Source: CAYGVX01 sp964544285 (lineage in GTDB: Archaea > Thermoproteota > Bathyarchaeia > Bathyarchaeales > SOJC01). From it: a stretch of DNA of 8,738 nucleotides. This document shows positions 5,441 through 8,738 of the stretch, one piece after another (position 1 is the stretch's first letter; each line of letters starts with the position of its first letter). Both the position numbers and the translations under genes were made by a program. Below the pieces are notes generated by a model that was not told where the DNA came from, searched no databases, and worked only from the letters and a program-made list of their open reading frames with translations. The stretch covers positions 1-8,738 of the forward strand of contig CAZJAQ010000056.1 in the NCBI GenBank assembly GCA_964544285.1. Reading direction: 5' to 3'.

Positions 5441-7234
5441 ATGACAATCGTCAAGCCACCATCCTTCAAACAACTAGTGGAAATGTACGGTAGTCCAAAA
5501 GCAGCGGTTCTCCACCTCTTAGGCTCTGGGTACACGCCCGAAGACATTTCGTGGAAGATGGGTGTCCCCTACTACTTGTTACGGCTCTACATGAGCGGGT
5601 TCGAACCAGCCAAGCCAACCCTTTTCTCCAGCATCACAGAGGTTTATGAACGCCTCGCCATTCTGAGAAGCAAAAAAGGCAAAGAAACCGAGCTCGTCAA
5701 ATTCTTCCAGCGAACAGACCTCGACCTAGAGGTGAAGCCCCGGTTGGCTCTGGGGAGAGTTGTCGATGAAAGCCTCCGAATTGGACCAGGCATGGTCGAG
5801 AGGGCTCTGAGCGTCACCACGGGAACCGCTCCGAATGAAGTGAAGAAACTTCTCGTGGATTACGGGGAATACGGCGAAGTTGCCTTCCTACTACTCAAGC
5901 CCAAAGAGCCAAAACTTACAGTGGAAGAAGTCTACGAATCCATCAGGCTTCTGCCCAGCCTCGAGAAGGTTAAAGAACGCGACCAACTAATCGCCAGCCT
6001 TCTAGACGCCAGTACGCAGCAGGAAGGAAAGTACATCGTCCGACTCCTCTTGTTCGATTTGAAGCTCAGTTACTATGAAAGAACTGTAATCCACGCCGCC
6101 GCAAGAGCTTACAACGTCCCGCCAGAGCTGATAGAAAGCGTGGGCGCCATCGTAGGTTTAACAGAAGGCATACTACTAGCCCCAAAGGGCGCGCTTGCCC
6201 TCCAAGAAGTCAAACTCCGCCCAGGACAATTCCTGAAACCTCAACTAGCCAACCTCTACCAGCCCGAAAAAGTCACGTACCCCGCATTAGCCGAACAAAA
6301 ATTGGACGGCAGCCGACTCCAAATCCACAAATGGGGAACGCAGGTCTGGCTGTATTCGCGACGAGGAATAGAGAAAGCTGAAACGCTTCCCGAAGCAGTG
6401 GAAATCAGTGAAAAATTCAACGCCCAGAGCTGCATCGTGGACAGCGAAGTCATAGCCGTGGACCCCGACGGGCAACCATTGCCGTTTCAAACGTTACTGA
6501 AGAGAGCTGTTCCGAAAGAGCTCTCTGCTGAAGAGCTGGAGAAACGAAAGGAGAAAGTAGCGGTTACTGTTAGGGCTTTCGACATCATATACTTGAACGG
6601 CAGAGAACTCGCAAGCTTGCCCCTTTCTGAAAGACGGAAGTATTTGGCAGAAGTCGTGCCCCCTAACTATTTGGTTGAAGGCAAGGTGTGTCGAAACGAG
6701 GTTGAACTGATGAGTTTCTACGAAGAGGCGCTGCAGAAGGGTTATGAGGGCATCGTCGTGAAAGACTTGAACGCGCCCTACGAGTTTGGGCAGAGAACCT
6801 ACACTTGGCTTAAACTGAAACCCGAACGCGACACCATCGACTGCACCTTAGTGAAGGCACTTTTCGGCAAAGGCAAACGTGCAGGACTCTACTCATCCTT
6901 CTTGATGGCGGTTCGAGACCCAACTGAGAAAAAACTATACACCATAGGCAAGGTATCCAACCTGTCCGAAGAAGTCATGGAAGCGCTTAGAAACGTGGTT
7001 GAAAGCACAAAAACAAGCGAGGATGAAGGAGTCTTCATAAAACCCTCAATAGTGGTGGAAGTCACGTATCAAGAAATCCAGATAGCCGAGGACTACACGA
7101 GTGGCTACGCGTTGCGGGTGCCTAAAGTCGTCCGCTTCAGACCCGACAAGGGCATAGAAGACGTTGACAGTTTAGAGAAGATGCAGAAGCTCTACGAGTT
7201 GCAGTATGAACGCGAGACTGCTCAAACACTGTAG
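5441..7234 (+). CDS. lig: ATP-dependent DNA ligase, archaeal type, with N-terminal HTH-like extension
   Basis: It seals nicks in replication and repair through a ligase-AMP intermediate. The protein has 597 residues. The AMP-accepting lysine is Lys287 in KLDG (287-290), with Arg292 following. Other nucleotidyltransferase motifs are YSRRG (305-309), Glu336 in VDSEVIAVD, AFDIIY (379-384), EGIVVK (436-441) and WLKLK (456-460). The OB-fold follows, with FGKGKRAG (475-482), and then the family ending LRVPKVVRFRPDKG (558-571). The all-helical N-terminal DNA-binding domain covers about 62-240. Residues 1-60 come before the point where the Sulfolobus ligase, as I recall it, begins, and look like a helix-turn-helix. 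The start is firm: an in-frame TGA at 5429 leaves ATG 5441 as the first possible codon. The 3' end overlaps the convergent cysteine-cluster gene by 13 bases. Confidence 0.95.
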   Translation: MTIVKPPSFKQLVEMYGSPKAAVLHLLGSGYTPEDISWKMGVPYYLLRLYMSGFEPAKPTLFSSITEVYERLAILRSKKGKETELVKFFQRTDLDLEVKPRLALGRVVDESLRIGPGMVERALSVTTGTAPNEVKKLLVDYGEYGEVAFLLLKPKEPKLTVEEVYESIRLLPSLEKVKERDQLIASLLDASTQQEGKYIVRLLLFDLKLSYYERTVIHAAARAYNVPPELIESVGAIVGLTEGILLAPKGALALQEVKLRPGQFLKPQLANLYQPEKVTYPALAEQKLDGSRLQIHKWGTQVWLYSRRGIEKAETLPEAVEISEKFNAQSCIVDSEVIAVDPDGQPLPFQTLLKRAVPKELSAEELEKRKEKVAVTVRAFDIIYLNGRELASLPLSERRKYLAEVVPPNYLVEGKVCRNEVELMSFYEEALQKGYEGIVVKDLNAPYEFGQRTYTWLKLKPERDTIDCTLVKALFGKGKRAGLYSSFLMAVRDPTEKKLYTIGKVSNLSEEVMEALRNVVESTKTSEDEGVFIKPSIVVEVTYQEIQIAEDYTSGYALRVPKVVRFRPDKGIEDVDSLEKMQKLYELQYERETAQTL

Positions 7235-7713
7235 CCATAAGGGGTGGCTGTGCTCTTGAACTGTTCTCGGCGCACGCCGAGGGCGATTTCTATGAACTCG
7301 GGTATTACGGAATAGGCAAACTCCTGATTCGGCACGCCATACCTTATGCCCGAGCATGCCGAGTCCACGTAAATGAAGAGTTTTCGGTCTCCAAAATGGT
7401 AAACTGCATCACTAGGCTTGCCGTATTTGGGCTCGCTTAAGACCTTGAAGGGCCAGATTTTGCAGGCTTGGGGCTTCGCGTTCTGCAAGCTACAGAACGA
7501 AGCGTTGGGGGTTCCGTAGAGAAACATGCATGAACCGTCTGCTCTTCGTTTCAAGAGAAGCTTTGTCATGCTGGGCGCAGTGTATTCAACTCCGAATCTC
7601 TTTACGATGTTTAACCATTCTGGAAGCTTGAGAACTACATCGTAGCCTTTACAGCATATTCCACAAGCGTTGCAGTGCCAAGACTTGACGTTGTTCCACG
7701 GAATAAACCACAT
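7222..7713 (-). CDS. YkgJ-type CxxCxxCC cysteine-cluster protein
   Basis: A small protein of 163 residues from the family annotated as a putative zinc- or iron-chelating cysteine cluster (PF03692, YkgJ). The metal-binding signature is CNACGICC at 14-21 (Cys14, 17, 20, 21). It is completed by Cys62, Cys74 (SFCSL) and Cys84 in QACKIWPF, the usual second half of the motif. Cys120 is an extra cysteine. No membrane segment is seen. The function of the family is poorly defined; metal binding is inferred and no reaction can be assigned. The ATG at 7713 has GGGGA about 6 bases upstream. The gene lies 44 bases after the thioesterase gene in the same direction, and its stop lies inside the end of the ligase gene on the other strand. 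Confidence 0.85.
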   Translation of the reverse strand: MWFIPWNNVKSWHCNACGICCKGYDVVLKLPEWLNIVKRFGVEYTAPSMTKLLLKRRADGSCMFLYGTPNASFCSLQNAKPQACKIWPFKVLSEPKYGKPSDAVYHFGDRKLFIYVDSACSGIRYGVPNQEFAYSVIPEFIEIALGVRREQFKSTATPYGYSV

Positions 7714-7757
7714 TTCTGTCCCCGTAGTGCCAAATTCGGAAAATGAAGAGGATACTA

Positions 7758-8171
7758 TTAACTATTTTGGAAGGCCTTCAGTTTTTCCATGATTTCTGCG
7801 GGAATGTTCACTGCCTTCCCGAATTCTTTGTCTGCTGCTACTGCCACCACGTAGCCCTCTGCCACAAGAATACCACTATCCTTTTTCTTAACGACAAAGC
7901 CGTATTTGACCGCTTTTTCTTTTATCTCCTCGATTGACATGGAAATATCCAGCGTGTCGCCGAGTCTTGAGGGCATCTTGTATCGGCAGAAGACCTCGAC
8001 TCTCGGAAGCCACAACCCACGTTCTATCAGGTAGTTGAAGCCCAAGCCCAAATGTTCGTAGAATTCTTCCTCTGCCCTCTCGAAAAGCTTGAAGTAGTTC
8101 GCGTGGTGGACAACTTGGGCTCCATCGATGTCTGACCAAACAACGTGGTAGGTTGTCTTGAACACTGCCAT
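7758..8171 (-). CDS. YbgC/FadM-type acyl-CoA thioesterase (hotdog fold)
   Basis: A 137-residue single-domain hotdog protein expected to hydrolyse acyl-CoA thioesters in the cytoplasm. The N-terminal active-site stretch SDIDGAQVVHHANYFKLFER (13-32) matches the YbgC/4-hydroxybenzoyl-CoA thioesterase pattern. Asp16 and His23 align with the catalytic Asp and His of YbgC, followed by Asn25-Tyr26. The usual Gly-Gly after the Asp is replaced by Ala-Gln. The downstream pattern of strands and length suit the family. Acyl chain preference cannot be read from sequence. The ATG at 8171 has AGGGGG upstream, about 9 bases away, and lies only 12 bases after the adk stop, so it is probably co-transcribed with adk. 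Confidence 0.86.
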   Translation of the reverse strand: MAVFKTTYHVVWSDIDGAQVVHHANYFKLFERAEEEFYEHLGLGFNYLIERGLWLPRVEVFCRYKMPSRLGDTLDISMSIEEIKEKAVKYGFVVKKKDSGILVAEGYVVAVAADKEFGKAVNIPAEIMEKLKAFQNS

Positions 8172-8183
8172 GAACCTTGCCCC

Positions 8184-8738
8184 CTAAGAAAGCTTAAGCC
8201 TCTTCAACCCCTTCAGAATCTCTTCGACTGCAACTTCAGGGGGCATCTCGATGCTTTCGCATTTAAACTCTACGAAGGGGACCTTGCCCCTGTAATGTTC
8301 TAGAAGCGGCTGGGTTTGTTTCTCATAAACCTTCAGCCTTTCTCTTATGACCATGGGTGTATCGTCGATTCTCTGGTAGAGCTCACCGCCGCATTTGTCA
8401 CAGATTCCTTCTTTCTTCGGCTTCAAAAACCTAATATTGTACACTTCTCCACAGTTTTTACATATCCTCCGGCTTGAAAGCCGTTCCACGATAATCCAGT
8501 CGGGCACGATTAGAAGGATAATTGCGTCGATCTTGGTGAATTTGTCTAGGGCTTCTGCTTGTTCGATTGTTCGTGGATAGCCGTCCAGAATGAACCCTTC
8601 TCTGCAGTCGTCTTTGCTGAGTCTTTCCTCCATCACTTCGACTACGATGCTGTCTGGAACAAGTTTCCCCCTGCTCATGTACTCCTTAACCTTTCCGCCT
8701 AACTTGGTTTCTTCTTTCACTATGTCTCGGAAAATATC
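8184..8738 (-). CDS. adk: Adenylate kinase, zinc-LID bacterial type (5' end off the window)
   Basis: It interconverts ATP + AMP and 2 ADP. The last 184 codons are present. The frame stays open to base 8738 and the added residues DIFRDIV continue the family's GD-FR motif, so the P-loop and true start lie outside. A GTG at 8720 is internal. Counting from the first visible residue, the AMP-site motif GFILDGYPRTIEQAE is at 48-62. The LID carries Cys93, Cys96, Cys113 and Cys116 in two CxxC pairs (CKNC, CDKC), a structural zinc site. Arg132 and Arg134 in VIRERL are the expected catalytic or phosphate-binding arginines. This long-LID form is the bacterial-type Adk, not the AdkA type of many methanogens and Sulfolobus. 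It heads a probable operon with the thioesterase and cysteine-cluster genes. Confidence 0.95.
   Translation of the reverse strand, partial: DIFRDIVKEETKLGGKVKEYMSRGKLVPDSIVVEVMEERLSKDDCREGFILDGYPRTIEQAEALDKFTKIDAIILLIVPDWIIVERLSSRRICKNCGEVYNIRFLKPKKEGICDKCGGELYQRIDDTPMVIRERLKVYEKQTQPLLEHYRGKVPFVEFKCESIEMPPEVAVEEILKGLKRLKLS

Noticed and set aside
8184..8720. A full-length adk gene starting at GTG 8720
   Set aside because: The frame stays open to the window edge and the upstream residues DIFRDIV are conserved Adk sequence. The P-loop is missing, so this is a truncated view of a longer gene.
1..8738. tRNA, rRNA, CRISPR array, insertion sequence or phage/defence island
   Set aside because: I looked for regular repeats, tRNA-like arms, transposase or integrase motifs and nuclease/helicase motifs and saw none. 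All large frames belong to ordinary cellular families.

Overview
The window looks like a chromosomal fragment of an anaerobic archaeon. TATA-like boxes lie about 25-30 bases upstream of probable transcript starts, and GGTGA/GAGG ribosome-binding sites fit an archaeal 16S tail. The DNA ligase is the ATP-dependent archaeal/eukaryal type, and the thymidylate synthase is the short archaeal type. The mix of these with a bacterial-type zinc-LID adenylate kinase and a Tup tungstate transporter would suit the Bathyarchaeia (TACK) group, but that placement is inference and no rRNA is present. Base composition and coding style look even throughout. There is no sign of an insertion sequence, prophage, tRNA or CRISPR array.

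Layout. Bases 1-2127 (minus strand) hold a tungstate ABC transporter operon, tupA-tupB-tupC. Each junction is a 4-base stop/start overlap, and tupC runs off the left edge. Bases 2262-2969 (minus) hold a thymidylate synthase with its own promoter. Bases 3058-4098 (minus) encode a membrane M48 protease of the HtpX family that carries a perfect EF-hand calcium loop. A divergent promoter region of about 130 bases separates it from a plus-strand pair: an MFS transporter (about 4227-5405) and an ATP-dependent DNA ligase (5441-7234). The ligase has a 60-residue N-terminal extension that looks like a helix-turn-helix. The ligase and the next minus-strand gene overlap tail to tail by 13 bases.

Bases 7222-8738 (minus) are read right to left as adk (5' end outside the window), a hotdog-fold thioesterase and a CxxCxxCC cysteine-cluster protein. 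Gaps of 12 and 44 bases suggest one transcript. Genes cover almost everything. The longest gaps are 2128-2261 and roughly 4099-4226, and both hold promoter elements. No stretch over 300 bases lacks a gene.

How the genes fit together. The tup operon points to tungsten-dependent enzymes elsewhere in the genome, for example aldehyde:ferredoxin oxidoreductases or formate dehydrogenase. ThyA, Adk and the ligase are nucleotide and DNA housekeeping. HtpX is membrane protein quality control. I see no clear new multi-gene defence or metabolic system. The most unusual signals are two domain additions: the EF-hand inside HtpX and the HTH-like extension on the ligase.
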